Of a stretch of DNA of 64,000 nt, positions 56,628 through 64,000 are shown one piece after another. Position 1 is the stretch's first letter; each line of letters begins with the position of its first letter. The position numbers and the translations under genes were made by a program. The notes beneath the pieces are model-generated. The model was not told the origin of the DNA, ran no database searches, and was given only the letters and a program-made list of their open reading frames with translations. The DNA comes from Acidimicrobiia bacterium. Lineage in GTDB: Bacteria > Actinomycetota > Acidimicrobiia > Spongiisociales > JAHEDJ01. The DNA lies in NCBI GenBank assembly GCA_035471805.1, contig DATIPS010000007.1, forward strand, positions 1 through 64,000. The letters run 5' to 3'.

Positions 56628-57170
56628 ATGAGAAAGACGACGAGCGTGATCCTGGCACTGGGAATACTGATGACTTTGCAGGCGCCGGTGAGTGCCAAGA
56701 AGCCGGTGCCGCCACCGGGACCGGAACCGATGATAGGCCTCACCTGCGAACAGTGGGCCGTCGAGCATCCCCAGTTCGCGCAGATTGGTGGCGCCGACAA
56801 CGACTTTGAGCTGGTCCTCGACGCCGACCAACCGTCAGCCTGCATCGACGTCGCCTCGCTGCAAGGCACCTGGCGGATCGCCATCGATGCGGAGTCGGCG
56901 GCGTCTCTGGAGGTGCAAGTGAAGGACAGTGTCCCCGGCGACTTCTGCTATCGCGGGAGCTTCGGAAAGAAGAAGAACCCCATTCCCGACTCGCCGTGGA
57001 TGATCGACGTCGAGATCCCCGCCGCCGCTATCGATGGCTGCACCCCCGGCGAAGTCGGCCTGGCGGCAGATCAAGATCCTGCCCTGGTGTTCGCGGTGGC
57101 CTACAGCCCCGAGAGGGGGACGACCGGCTCAAAGGTGACGATCCACGTCGACCTTCCGTCTCAGCCCTAG
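56628..57170 (+). CDS. Exported protein of unknown function
   Basis: 180 residues with signal peptide MRKTTSVILALGILMTLQAPVSA. The mature protein begins with a proline-rich stretch (KKPVPPPGPEPMIG), then a beta-rich part with four cysteines (LTCEQW, SACIDV, DFCYRG, DGCTPG), enough for two disulfides. ATG 56628 follows GGGGAAG, 22 bases after the propeller gene's stop, so likely the third gene of the module. No family recognised. The start of this gene resembles the 31-codon remnant at 58401-58496. Confidence 0.68.
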   Translation: MRKTTSVILALGILMTLQAPVSAKKPVPPPGPEPMIGLTCEQWAVEHPQFAQIGGADNDFELVLDADQPSACIDVASLQGTWRIAIDAESAASLEVQVKDSVPGDFCYRGSFGKKKNPIPDSPWMIDVEIPAAAIDGCTPGEVGLAADQDPALVFAVAYSPERGTTGSKVTIHVDLPSQP

Positions 57171-57321
57171 TCGTCTCACCGCGCCGCCACGATACATAGA
57201 AGCCGGGGTTGCAGTTCATCCCAGCATTCGCCGAGCGGGTGTTTTCCAGGCTCGGGGCTTTGGCCTCTTCCCCATTCGCGTTGGATTTGGAACGATGCAG
57301 GAGAGGTGAAAGGAGTTGGTC

Positions 57322-58359
57322 GTGCGAAGGCACACAGCGGTGTATGCACTGGCGGGACTGATTCTTGTCTTGTCAGCGTGCATTGCAACCGACACACGAG
57401 CTGATTCATCGATCTCGCCGACTAGTGGCTCCCAACCCCAGCCGACCACAACGCCCGTTACGGAGACTACAAACGAACTGTCGAACATGAGCGTTGCGGA
57501 ACTGCACGCACATGCGGTTGAGTTCTCAGACACCTACCACCGGTCATGGCCCGACATCGAGTTTGCTCTCGAACGATTCGCCGATGATGTCGTCTTCTAC
57601 GACCCAGCCGATGGAGATTTCATCATCGAGGGCAGCACCGTGATCGTGCCCATACTCCGCAACTTCGTACGCCACTTCCCGAACGTTGCACCAGTTGTCG
57701 AAGAGGTCTTCGTCTCTGCCGACGGGGCTGCCTATCGGTCCGTGTACGGTCACGGCTATTGGCCTCCGTGGTCAACGGAACCATCAGGTCATCGTCCGGT
57801 AGTGGATCTCAATGTGTTCCACTTCGAGGGCGACTCGGTCACAGGTTTCGACATCTGGTTTGAGGATGACAGTCTTGAAACGATGGGCTTCGGCTGCTTC
57901 GCCAACAACGGCTGCCCCGAACTCGGGGTAATCGTGGAACGTTATGTCACGGCGTGGACATCAGGAGACCCCGACCAGATCGCCGCACTGTACGCCGATA
58001 ACGCCACATTCGTCGACAACTTGAACGGGATCTCAGCAGTCGGCCCCTCGGAGATCAACGGCACCTCCAGAGCACGGTTCGGCCAGGGCGACTTCATCCT
58101 CGAAGTGATTGCGGTATACGCACAGACCAACGGACCGGGCCTGCCGACTGAAGCTGATCTCGACCTCGGTGAATTGATCGCAGTCGGCCTCCACTACCGG
58201 GTCTCCTCACCAAATGGGGACTATGCCGCCTCTGACAGCCTGACCACATTCGAGTTCGGTACCCCTCGAACGGACGGTTTCACCCCCCACCCGCAGGATC
58301 TCATCACCCGCGAAGAGGTGTTCCACAACCCCGACACGTTCGCCAACATCGCTGGATGA
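57322..58359 (+). CDS. Lipoprotein with two SnoaL-like domains
   Basis: 345 residues. Lipobox LVLSAC with C20, then a threonine/proline linker, then two SnoaL/NTF2-like units: HAHAVEFSDTYHRSWPDIEFALERFADDVVFYDPADGD to about 180, and VIVERYVTAWTSGDPDQIAALYADNATFVDNLNG to the end. Such folds bind or isomerise small hydrophobic ligands. GTG 57322 is set by AGGAG 6 bases upstream. Sits between the two ECF/propeller modules on the plus strand; a 151-base upstream gap suggests its own promoter. Confidence 0.72.
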   Translation: MRRHTAVYALAGLILVLSACIATDTRADSSISPTSGSQPQPTTTPVTETTNELSNMSVAELHAHAVEFSDTYHRSWPDIEFALERFADDVVFYDPADGDFIIEGSTVIVPILRNFVRHFPNVAPVVEEVFVSADGAAYRSVYGHGYWPPWSTEPSGHRPVVDLNVFHFEGDSVTGFDIWFEDDSLETMGFGCFANNGCPELGVIVERYVTAWTSGDPDQIAALYADNATFVDNLNGISAVGPSEINGTSRARFGQGDFILEVIAVYAQTNGPGLPTEADLDLGELIAVGLHYRVSSPNGDYAASDSLTTFEFGTPRTDGFTPHPQDLITREEVFHNPDTFANIAG

Positions 58360-58360
58360 C

Positions 58361-58375
58361 ACGCCAAATAGGCGT
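58361..58375 (+). terminator. Hairpin after the SnoaL-like lipoprotein
   Basis: ACGCC-AAATA-GGCGT, a perfect 5-bp stem two bases after the stop codon, followed by TCTGC. Small but well placed. Confidence 0.5.
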
Positions 58376-58400
58376 TCTGCGCTACTCAGCCTTCCCGCCC

Positions 58401-58496
58401 TCAGGTCACAGCACAGCCCCGTGGGCGAGTGTTCGCCGCTGAACCAACCGCACAACAAGAGATAACCGCGAGTATCACGACGCCAGTTCTTCTCAT
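58401..58496 (-). pseudogene. 31-codon remnant or micro-ORF with signal peptide (module B)
   Basis: ATG 58496 lies four bases beyond the propeller gene's stop, with GAGGAG (the last two Glu codons) as ribosome site. It encodes MRRTGVVILAVISCCAVGSA and ends after 31 residues at TGA 58401. The beginning resembles the exported protein of module A (MRKTTSVILA): 7 of 10 residues match. The most economical reading is that module B once had the same third gene and lost its body. A real micropeptide cannot be excluded. Confidence 0.5.
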
Positions 58497-58499
58497 GGT

Positions 58500-59981
58500 C
58501 TACTCCTCTGTGGTTGGGTTCGCCCACCGGGCGATCCACACGGTTGCCGTGCCTTCATGGGATCCGACGGCGACCAGCCTCTCGCCGAACGCGACGACGT
58601 CGTCGATCACGGAATCGGGCAAGCCGTTCACCGTTTCGAAGACTGAATCGGTTGAAGTCTCGTCCCAGGTGGTTCCACCATCAGTCGAGTACCAGGCGGC
58701 GGGGCGAGATTTCGGCGTGTCGTCTTCGGACTTGACTGTGTGTATCCAGGCACCGGCTGCCACCAGACCCTGGTCGGTGACGGCGAGTCCTGGGATATAC
58801 GCTTCGGGGCGGACCAGTCCACCGACATAGGCAGGATCGAGGATGTGCTCGGCCCAGTTGGACCCGCCGCTGGAGGTCCAGAAGGCCGGGCGCGCGTCGA
58901 ACTTCGACGGGCAGGTAGCGGCGCTGCTGCCTGCGATGACTACATCGCCGTTGCGAGCAATCACGGTACGTGCATACATCGCGACCCATTCATTCCCCAT
59001 TGTCGGATGGAGAGCGACCCGCGTCCAGTCCGTTCCGTTGGGGGAGATGAAGGCATACGGCTTCACCGTCGATCCGGCCTCTCCACTGACGCAGACTCCG
59101 AACCCCTGTCTCCATCCGACGGCGACGAACCCCCAGTCGGCGTAGGCCACGTCTGCCAGCACTCCGACTTCCTCGAGTCCCTCGATCCTGTTCCACTCGA
59201 TTCCGTCGACCGAGAACCAGATCGCCCCAAAGCCCACCGCTACCAGGCCGGGATCGCCTTCTGCAACGGCGAGCATCATCGTGTCGTCGGGACCGGACGA
59301 CATCACTCGTTCCCAATCCGTGCCGTTGGTTGAGACCCACACCGCGGCGCCGGATTCCTCCCCGGCTCCCCCGACGGCTACGAACCCTGGCCCTCCGGCA
59401 ACGAGGTCCTCGATCAATGCACCACCCGGCGCCCCAAACACAGACTCGTCGTGCTGAACTCGATCCCAGCTATAGCCGTCCTCAGAGGTCCAAACGGCGG
59501 CGACCCCACCGGAGATCGGAAGGCCGCCGTTGAACTCGCCGCCAGCTGGTCGTACTTCACCGGCCCCGATCAAACCGGGCCCACCGGCTACGACCGTGTG
59601 CATCTGGTACTCGCGGGTCTGGTCGTTTGCGCCAAGAGCCTCTTGAGCAGGGACAGTTGCCCAAGAGATCGGCGACGCGGATTCTGCCCCCTCTGGGAAC
59701 ACAGTTGTCTCTGGTGCTGGGGCTCCGCTCTGCACGGTCGGGGGTGTGTCGGACACTTCCGAGATCTCGCTGCTGAGGACCAGGGCCGCCGCGCCCACAA
59801 TCACCAACACCAGCACCGCTGTGGCGCCAGCTAATCCGGCCGGGCGCCAAGGCGACGTTGGGGCCTTCCTCGTGGAGCGGGTGGTCCGTCGAGAGGGATT
59901 GTCCAGCGTAGGAACCTCGACGGTCTCACTGAACCGTCGTACCTCGTTGGCGGCCAGATTCAGCTTGCGATCGACAGTCAT
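58500..59981 (-). CDS. Single-pass membrane protein with BNR/Asp-box beta-propeller, putative anti-sigma sensor (module B)
   Basis: 493 residues. Cytosolic part 1-47, transmembrane helix at about 48-69 (LAGATAVLVLVIVGAAALVL), linker to about 105, then repeats of the same type as module A: AVWTSEDGYSWDRVQHDESVFG, AGGPGFVAVG, WVSTNGTDWERV, FSVDGIEWNRI, AWYSTDGGTTWDETS (Asp-box), ending VWIARWANPTTEE. It contains three scattered cysteines in the propeller. ATG 59981 overlaps the ECF sigma stop (ATGA). No zinc-type anti-sigma motif is seen, so the anti-sigma role is inferred from coupling. Confidence 0.72.
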   Translation of the reverse strand: MTVDRKLNLAANEVRRFSETVEVPTLDNPSRRTTRSTRKAPTSPWRPAGLAGATAVLVLVIVGAAALVLSSEISEVSDTPPTVQSGAPAPETTVFPEGAESASPISWATVPAQEALGANDQTREYQMHTVVAGGPGLIGAGEVRPAGGEFNGGLPISGGVAAVWTSEDGYSWDRVQHDESVFGAPGGALIEDLVAGGPGFVAVGGAGEESGAAVWVSTNGTDWERVMSSGPDDTMMLAVAEGDPGLVAVGFGAIWFSVDGIEWNRIEGLEEVGVLADVAYADWGFVAVGWRQGFGVCVSGEAGSTVKPYAFISPNGTDWTRVALHPTMGNEWVAMYARTVIARNGDVVIAGSSAATCPSKFDARPAFWTSSGGSNWAEHILDPAYVGGLVRPEAYIPGLAVTDQGLVAAGAWIHTVKSEDDTPKSRPAAWYSTDGGTTWDETSTDSVFETVNGLPDSVIDDVVAFGERLVAVGSHEGTATVWIARWANPTTEE

Positions 59982-60478
59982 TGCGAATCCTCCTCGAATC
60001 GTTCTGCCAGGGTCGCCTTCGCCCTCTGTAGATGGGTCTTGACCGTGAACGGAGAGCAGCCAAGGATCTCGCCCACCTCTTGAATCGACCAACCTTCCAG
60101 ATAGGTCAGAACGATCACCTGCGCCTGCCGTCTCGGAAGACGCCGCACCGTCTCCCACACAGCGGCACCCTCTGCCGAGATCTCCGGCGGTGACACATCC
60201 TCCGCTCGCCGCCACAGGCGATGGAGTGACCGTCGCTCAGAGAGCAAACGCCGGAAGAGCGACACCGACCGGTTCGCCAATACCTTCCTGACCCATCCCT
60301 CAGGAGAATCGAGTTGGCTCACATCCGCCCAGTTCCGTCGAGCGGCCAGGAACGCATCCTGTGCAAGGTCTTCCGCTGCCCAACGATCCCCACACAGAAC
60401 GTAGGCCAAACCGACTAGCGGCCGATACTCTGCCTTGTAGAACTCATCGAACGAACCGACAATCGCCCGGTCGTTCAT
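59978..60478 (-). CDS. ECF-type sigma factor B
   Basis: 166 residues. Region 2 FDEFYKAEYRPLVGLAYVLCGDRWAAEDLAQDAFLAARRNW and region 4 LPRRQAQVIVLTYLEGWSIQEVGEILGCSPFTVKTHLQRAKATLAERF. It is more canonical (SigE/SigM-like) than factor A. ATG 60478 is favoured by GGGAGG 6 bases upstream; ATG 60499 is in frame but without a site. Divergent from a small HTH gene. Confidence 0.9.
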   Translation of the reverse strand: MNDRAIVGSFDEFYKAEYRPLVGLAYVLCGDRWAAEDLAQDAFLAARRNWADVSQLDSPEGWVRKVLANRSVSLFRRLLSERRSLHRLWRRAEDVSPPEISAEGAAVWETVRRLPRRQAQVIVLTYLEGWSIQEVGEILGCSPFTVKTHLQRAKATLAERFEEDSQ

Positions 60479-60569
60479 CTCCGCCCTCCCAAGCTCCATT
60501 CGAAAGACCTTCCCAATGGCTCACTCGACTAGTTACTCGCTCGGCGCCAGGAATCGAACTACAAGCAAA

Positions 60570-60932
60570 TCACCGAACCAGCACCCAACAGAAGCCAACG
60601 CCCTCACATCTACGGGTGACCCTATCGGCATCGGCTGACCCGGTAACCGAGCAGTTCGAACCAGTCACCGCAGATATGGCATTGGGTCCGGTCGCCGTCA
60701 ACTTGCCTTGTATGTCTCGGCCTCCTTTCCCTAGTTCCCGTTCCCATCGCCCCACCGTCGACCTGTCACATTCCCGTCCGGCGAGTTCGGCCACCACATC
60801 AGCAACCTGTTGCTGGGAGATTCCGAGTGCGATGCGGTGCTGGCGTCGCAGAGGCGGCGGGGGTAGCCGCTCCGGGGCGGCAGGGTTGAGGAGTCGGTCC
60901 AGAAGCCGTGTCGGATTGGGTGTTCGTGCCAT
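60570..60932 (-). CDS. Small HTH protein, possibly a remnant
   Basis: 120 residues. A helix-turn-helix is plausible at about 30-66: RRQHRIALGISQQQVADVVAELAG then DRSTVGRWERE, the XRE/Cro pattern. The C-terminal half lacks recognisable structure. ATG 60932 has no good ribosome site. It lies next to the tRNA gene in a region with no other genes, which fits a decayed integrated element, but no integrase is present. Confidence 0.45.
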   Translation of the reverse strand: MARTPNPTRLLDRLLNPAAPERLPPPPLRRQHRIALGISQQQVADVVAELAGRECDRSTVGRWERELGKGGRDIQGKLTATGPNAISAVTGSNCSVTGSADADRVTRRCEGVGFCWVLVR

Positions 60933-61127
60933 GAGGGCAGTGTCCCAACCGACGCCCTATGCCCGCTAGCACTCATTGGAAAGTGATACGGCTACCTCAT
61001 ATAGGCGCCCAATCGGCGGTGTCCCGACTACTGTCCCAAGTAGCGTCGATCAGGCGATGAAACGCCAACGACTGGCAGCGGAATGGGTGTTCAAGCCTGC
61101 GGGCGATGCACCACCACAAACAGAAAC

Positions 61128-61143
61128 CCCCGTATCCACGGGG
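61128..61143 (-). terminator. Terminator of the tRNA gene
   Basis: CCCCGT-ATCC-ACGGGG, perfect 6-bp stem; on the minus strand it is followed by TTTCTGTTTG, a T-rich tail. It starts 10 bases past the tRNA 3' end. Confidence 0.8.
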
Positions 61144-61153
61144 CAACTGTCGG

Positions 61154-61227
61154 TGGGCCCGGCAGGACTTGAACCTGCAACCAACGGATTATGAGTCCGC
61201 TGCTCTGACCGATTGAGCTACGGGCCC
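61154..61227 (-). tRNA. tRNA with CAT anticodon (Met or Ile2)
   Basis: 74 bases. Acceptor GGGCCCG / CGGGCCC, D arm GCTC..GAGC, anticodon arm CGGAC-TCATAAT-CCG with CAT, T arm GCAGG-TTCAAGT-CCTGC, discriminator A; CCA is not encoded. The C4-G69 and C5-G68 acceptor pairs are like those of the lysidine-modified tRNA-Ile2 rather than elongator tRNA-Met, so Ile2 is favoured, but the choice needs comparison with the genome's other CAT tRNAs. Confidence 0.95.
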
Positions 61228-61269
61228 GACGGAGTGGATACTACGACAAGACCGGGGAACGAGCATCGC

Positions 61270-62124
61270 CTAGGGGCGGCGGAACGTTCCACCCGATCGA
61301 GCGACTGCGACATCACATGGAGCCGTGCCCAACACGGCTTCGGCAACCGTGCCGAGCAAAACCATCGAATCCGCCGAGGCGCCGCGCGCTCCGACGACTA
61401 CCAGGTCGGCACTCCGTCGTCGAACGATCTCCTGAATGGTCTCACCCGGAGGACCATCAATGACGAGGCTTCTCACCCTGCCGGCCCACTGATCAACGAA
61501 GTCGTCGAGTGCTTTCTGCGCGTCGATGAGACGCCGCCGCCGACTGGCCACGACGTCACCGTCGTCGATTCCGGCGCCGGTGAGCATTGAGTCGAAACGA
61601 ACGGGAAGGGAGTAGACCGCCGTCAACTCGGCCTCCGGGGCGAGCTCGAAGGCGAACTCGATCGCCAGGCGGGACTCTTGCGAGAAGTCGACTCCAACGA
61701 GGACACGCCGATAGGGCACCCTCGGCTGACGTCGAACCGCAACGACATGCGCCCTCGATTTCCTGGCCACCCGGCGCGTCATCGGGCCGACCGACGACGG
61801 ATCCAACGAGGAAGTCCCGACGACGACGAGGTCGGCGCTTCTCGCCGCCCGAGCAACGACCCGCGCAGGGGGACCAACCTGAATGCTGATGTCGATGGGG
61901 ATGTCCGTTCGGTCTTGCAGCCATTCGAAGAGCCGTTCGGTCGATTCCCGTCTCAGCGAATGCATCGCTTTCAGTTCGACTTGATCGAAGAAGACACCGT
62001 TGAGCGGAGGGACGGCGTGCAGCAGTGTCAGGCCGGCGTCGTGCTCCTCTGCGATCAGCCGTGCCCGATCCGCCACCCGACGCTGCAAGCCGGACAGATC
62101 GACAGCTGCGACGACCCGGCGCAA
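61270..62124 (-). CDS. Universal stress protein, two tandem Usp domains
   Basis: 284 residues. Domain 1 (1-138) and domain 2 (139-284) each have the Usp fold. Domain 2 has the ATP motif GARGASADSMVLLGTVAEAVL; domain 1 has the degenerate GTSSLDPSSVGPMTRRVA. So probably one domain binds ATP. TTG 62124 follows GGAGG. Divergent from the single-domain Usp at 62212. Confidence 0.87.
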   Translation of the reverse strand: MRRVVAAVDLSGLQRRVADRARLIAEEHDAGLTLLHAVPPLNGVFFDQVELKAMHSLRRESTERLFEWLQDRTDIPIDISIQVGPPARVVARAARSADLVVVGTSSLDPSSVGPMTRRVARKSRAHVVAVRRQPRVPYRRVLVGVDFSQESRLAIEFAFELAPEAELTAVYSLPVRFDSMLTGAGIDDGDVVASRRRRLIDAQKALDDFVDQWAGRVRSLVIDGPPGETIQEIVRRRSADLVVVGARGASADSMVLLGTVAEAVLGTAPCDVAVARSGGTFRRP

Positions 62125-62211
62125 TTTTTCCTCCGCTCGATGTAGGCGCCGACTCTACTGATTCTCCCATGCCCACAGACCTCCTGGTACCTTGGAGCCC
62201 CGGAGGGATAC

Positions 62212-62688
62212 ATGACAGCCGACAACAACCGGCCGGTGCTGGTGCCGGTGGACTTCTCGGCCCCATCGGCAGAGGCTCTGGTTTGGGCCGGCAACTGGTC
62301 CGCCGGCCCCGGCTACCCACTCATCGTCCTACACGTCATCCATGACGTTGCGCCGGGCGCATACGTGAAAACCGACCACGGTCACTTCGATCGCTACGAA
62401 GCGGCGGCAACAGAAATGATGGAGCACTTCATAGAGAAGAACGCAACCCGGCAGCCTGCGGTGGCGTCGGCCGAGCGTCTGCTGGTCGAAGGCCTGCCGG
62501 TGACCCGCATTCTGGAGATCGCCGAAACCAGGGAAGTCCAGCACATCGTGATGGGGAGCCAGGGCCGCACCGGTCTGTCCCGCCTGATGCTCGGATCCAA
62601 AGCAGAACGTATCGTCCAGCTCGCTCCGATACCGGTGACGATCGTCAAGGGACCTCCGGCGGAGCCGGAGAGAGCATCCGAGAAGTGA
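62212..62688 (+). CDS. Universal stress protein, single domain
   Basis: 158 residues with the full ATP-binding motif GSQGRTGLSRLMLGSKAERIV and the N-terminal VLVPVDFSAPSAEAL. ATG 62212 has GGAGGG upstream. Its stop overlaps the GTG of the phosphate transporter (GTGA), suggesting a regulatory link between Usp and transport. Confidence 0.9.
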   Translation: MTADNNRPVLVPVDFSAPSAEALVWAGNWSAGPGYPLIVLHVIHDVAPGAYVKTDHGHFDRYEAAATEMMEHFIEKNATRQPAVASAERLLVEGLPVTRILEIAETREVQHIVMGSQGRTGLSRLMLGSKAERIVQLAPIPVTIVKGPPAEPERASEK

Positions 62689-64000
62689 TAGCTTCGCTGC
62701 ACCATCCGGGCCACACACTGGCGGCCGTTCAGGCTACTTCCGACGACCTGGCGGTCGGAACCTTGCTCATCGGCCTCCTCGGCGGCCTCGCCCTATTCCT
62801 GTTCGGCATGGAGCAAATGGCTAGTTCCCTCAAAGCGGTGGCCGGCGAACGCATGAAATCGACTCTCGCCCGCCTTACCGACAACCGGGTAATGGGAGTG
62901 CTCACGGGAGCAGGAGTCACCGCGGTCATCCAGTCATCTTCGGTGACGACCGTGCTGATCGTCGGCTTCATCTCGGCCGGGCTGATGTCATTCACGCAGT
63001 CCATCGGCGTGATCCTCGGTGCAGACATCGGCACAACGATCACCGCGCAGATCATTGCCTTCAAGGTGACGAAGTATGCCCTGGCACTCGTTGCCGCCGG
63101 ATTCGCCGCGCTCTTCTTCGCCAAGAAAGAGCGGTACCGCCTTCAAGGCGGGCTCGTAATGGGACTGGGCCTGGTGTTCTTCGGAATGAGCGTCATGGGT
63201 GAGGCAATGGAGCCCCTGCGGTCCTACGAACCGTTTCTGGACTTGATGGCGAACATGGAGAACCCGTTGCTGGGCATTCTCGTAGCAGCCCTGTTCACGG
63301 CGCTGATCCAGTCGTCCTCGGCGACGATCGGCATCATCATCGTGATGGCCGGCCAAGGTCTGGTGTCATTGCCGGCCGGCATCGCACTTCTCTTGGGAGC
63401 GAACATCGGCACAACGATCACCGCCGTCCTCGCCTCGATCGGACGGCCGCGCGAGGCACTCCGGTCGGCAGTTGCCCACGTTCTCTTCAAAGTGGTCGGG
63501 GTCATGATCTGGGTGTTCATAATCGATCAACTGGCGTCGCTTTCGAGCTCGATCTCTCCCACTGCCGCCGGCCTGACCGGCCTCGAGAAAGCTGCGGCCG
63601 AGACACCCCGACAGATCGCCAACGCCCACACGATCTTCAACGCCATCAACACACTGTTGTTCCTTCCGTTCGCCACCCAGTTCGCCCGCCTCATCGAAAG
63701 GTTCGTTCCCGACCGGCCGGTAGAAGAAGAGGCGGTCATTCGCGCCAAGTACCTGACTGCCGACCTGATCGACACACCGACACTCGCTCTCGATCGGGCC
63801 CGACTCGAGATCCTCCACATGGGCAATCGGGTAAGGGACATGTACGCAATGAACCTTCCGGCCATGCTCTCCGGATCGAACTCAGATCTGGATGAAGTCG
63901 AAGCCGCCGACGACGCAGTCGATGCTCTTCACGGCCAGATAATCCAGTACCTCGGTGTGATCAGCAAGACGACGCTCACGAACCGGGAAACCGATGAACT
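62685..64000 (+). CDS. Na/phosphate cotransporter (NptA/PNaS family), 3' end beyond the window
   Basis: 438 residues visible, no stop before the edge. The two family hallmark repeats are QSSSVTT at 83-89 and QSSSATI at 209-215, each in a helical half (TQSIGVILGADIGTTIT and LPAGIALLLGANIGTTIT). From about residue 345 a PhoU-like helical domain begins (LALDRARLEILHMGNRVRDM). GTG 62685 overlaps the Usp stop. It imports phosphate with sodium, or in some members exports it. Confidence 0.9.
   Translation, partial: MIASLHHPGHTLAAVQATSDDLAVGTLLIGLLGGLALFLFGMEQMASSLKAVAGERMKSTLARLTDNRVMGVLTGAGVTAVIQSSSVTTVLIVGFISAGLMSFTQSIGVILGADIGTTITAQIIAFKVTKYALALVAAGFAALFFAKKERYRLQGGLVMGLGLVFFGMSVMGEAMEPLRSYEPFLDLMANMENPLLGILVAALFTALIQSSSATIGIIIVMAGQGLVSLPAGIALLLGANIGTTITAVLASIGRPREALRSAVAHVLFKVVGVMIWVFIIDQLASLSSSISPTAAGLTGLEKAAAETPRQIANAHTIFNAINTLLFLPFATQFARLIERFVPDRPVEEEAVIRAKYLTADLIDTPTLALDRARLEILHMGNRVRDMYAMNLPAMLSGSNSDLDEVEAADDAVDALHGQIIQYLGVISKTTLTNRETDE

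Noticed and set aside
60541-60560. A second tRNA at the T-arm-like sequence
   Set aside because: The flanking bases do not pair as a T stem and no acceptor, D or anticodon arms are found.
60976-61194. 72-codon open frame on the plus strand ending VGPAGLEPATNGL
   Set aside because: The tail is the well-known false translation of the reverse complement of a tRNA gene; the frame runs into the tRNA at 61154-61227 and has no ribosome site.

Overview
The window is GC-rich, densely coded DNA from an actinobacterium. The evidence for this is a WhiB-type iron-sulfur regulator, F420-type oxidoreductases, an Eis-like acetyltransferase, many GTG/TTG starts and a set of promoters that appear to make leaderless mRNAs. 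The mix of TRAP transport, acyl-CoA catabolism and CooC-like ATPases with a DUF166 protein suggests an uncultured environmental lineage (Acidimicrobiia-like is my guess). No rRNA, CRISPR array, insertion sequence or intact prophage was seen. One tRNA gene with a CAT anticodon lies at 61154-61227.

Layout. 1-2506: right end of an operon with the tail of an unknown protein, two tandem CooC-like nickel-insertion ATPases and a DUF166 (DfsP) protein, all coupled by 4-base overlaps. 2591-4875: primary-like sigma factor, WhiB, a heptamer repeat array and a DUF4870 membrane protein. 4880-12572: GMC oxidase, adenine deaminase, 8-oxoguanine deaminase and three-subunit xanthine dehydrogenase, i.e. a purine-breakdown island. 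12666-26785: a pseudo-M50 membrane protein, alcohol dehydrogenase, a TRAP transporter (DctPQM), a lipoprotein protease, NUDIX and DUF5996 proteins, a second heptamer array, a PspC-type sensor kinase/LuxR pair divergent from a PspC/LiaF-like operon, an F420 enzyme and an acetyltransferase.

26819-42802: lipid/acyl-CoA catabolism. A five-gene minus-strand operon (kinase-like APH, MaoC, SDR, thiolase, quinone reductase) and a divergent acyl-CoA dehydrogenase/SDR locus with a TetR gene each have the same palindrome (TTAGTG-two bases-CGTTAAC) at their promoter, suggesting one regulon. A flavin amine oxidase/ornithine-cyclodeaminase pair follows the TetR gene. Between the two loci lie two exported proteins and oligopeptidase B. 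42874-54469: thioesterase, penicillin-acylase-like hydrolase, class V aminotransferase, alpha/beta hydrolase, ABC exporter, catalase-peroxidase and a Kef-type antiporter.

54637-60478 is the most novel part: two facing operons, each an ECF sigma factor coupled to a single-pass membrane protein whose outer part is a BNR/Asp-box beta-propeller of near-identical blades. One is followed by an exported protein; the other is followed by a 31-codon remnant that starts like it. A two-domain SnoaL-like lipoprotein sits between them. I propose these are paralogous transmembrane signalling modules in which the propeller protein acts as an anti-sigma sensor. 60570-64000: a small HTH gene, the tRNA, two universal-stress proteins and a Na/phosphate symporter running off the right edge.
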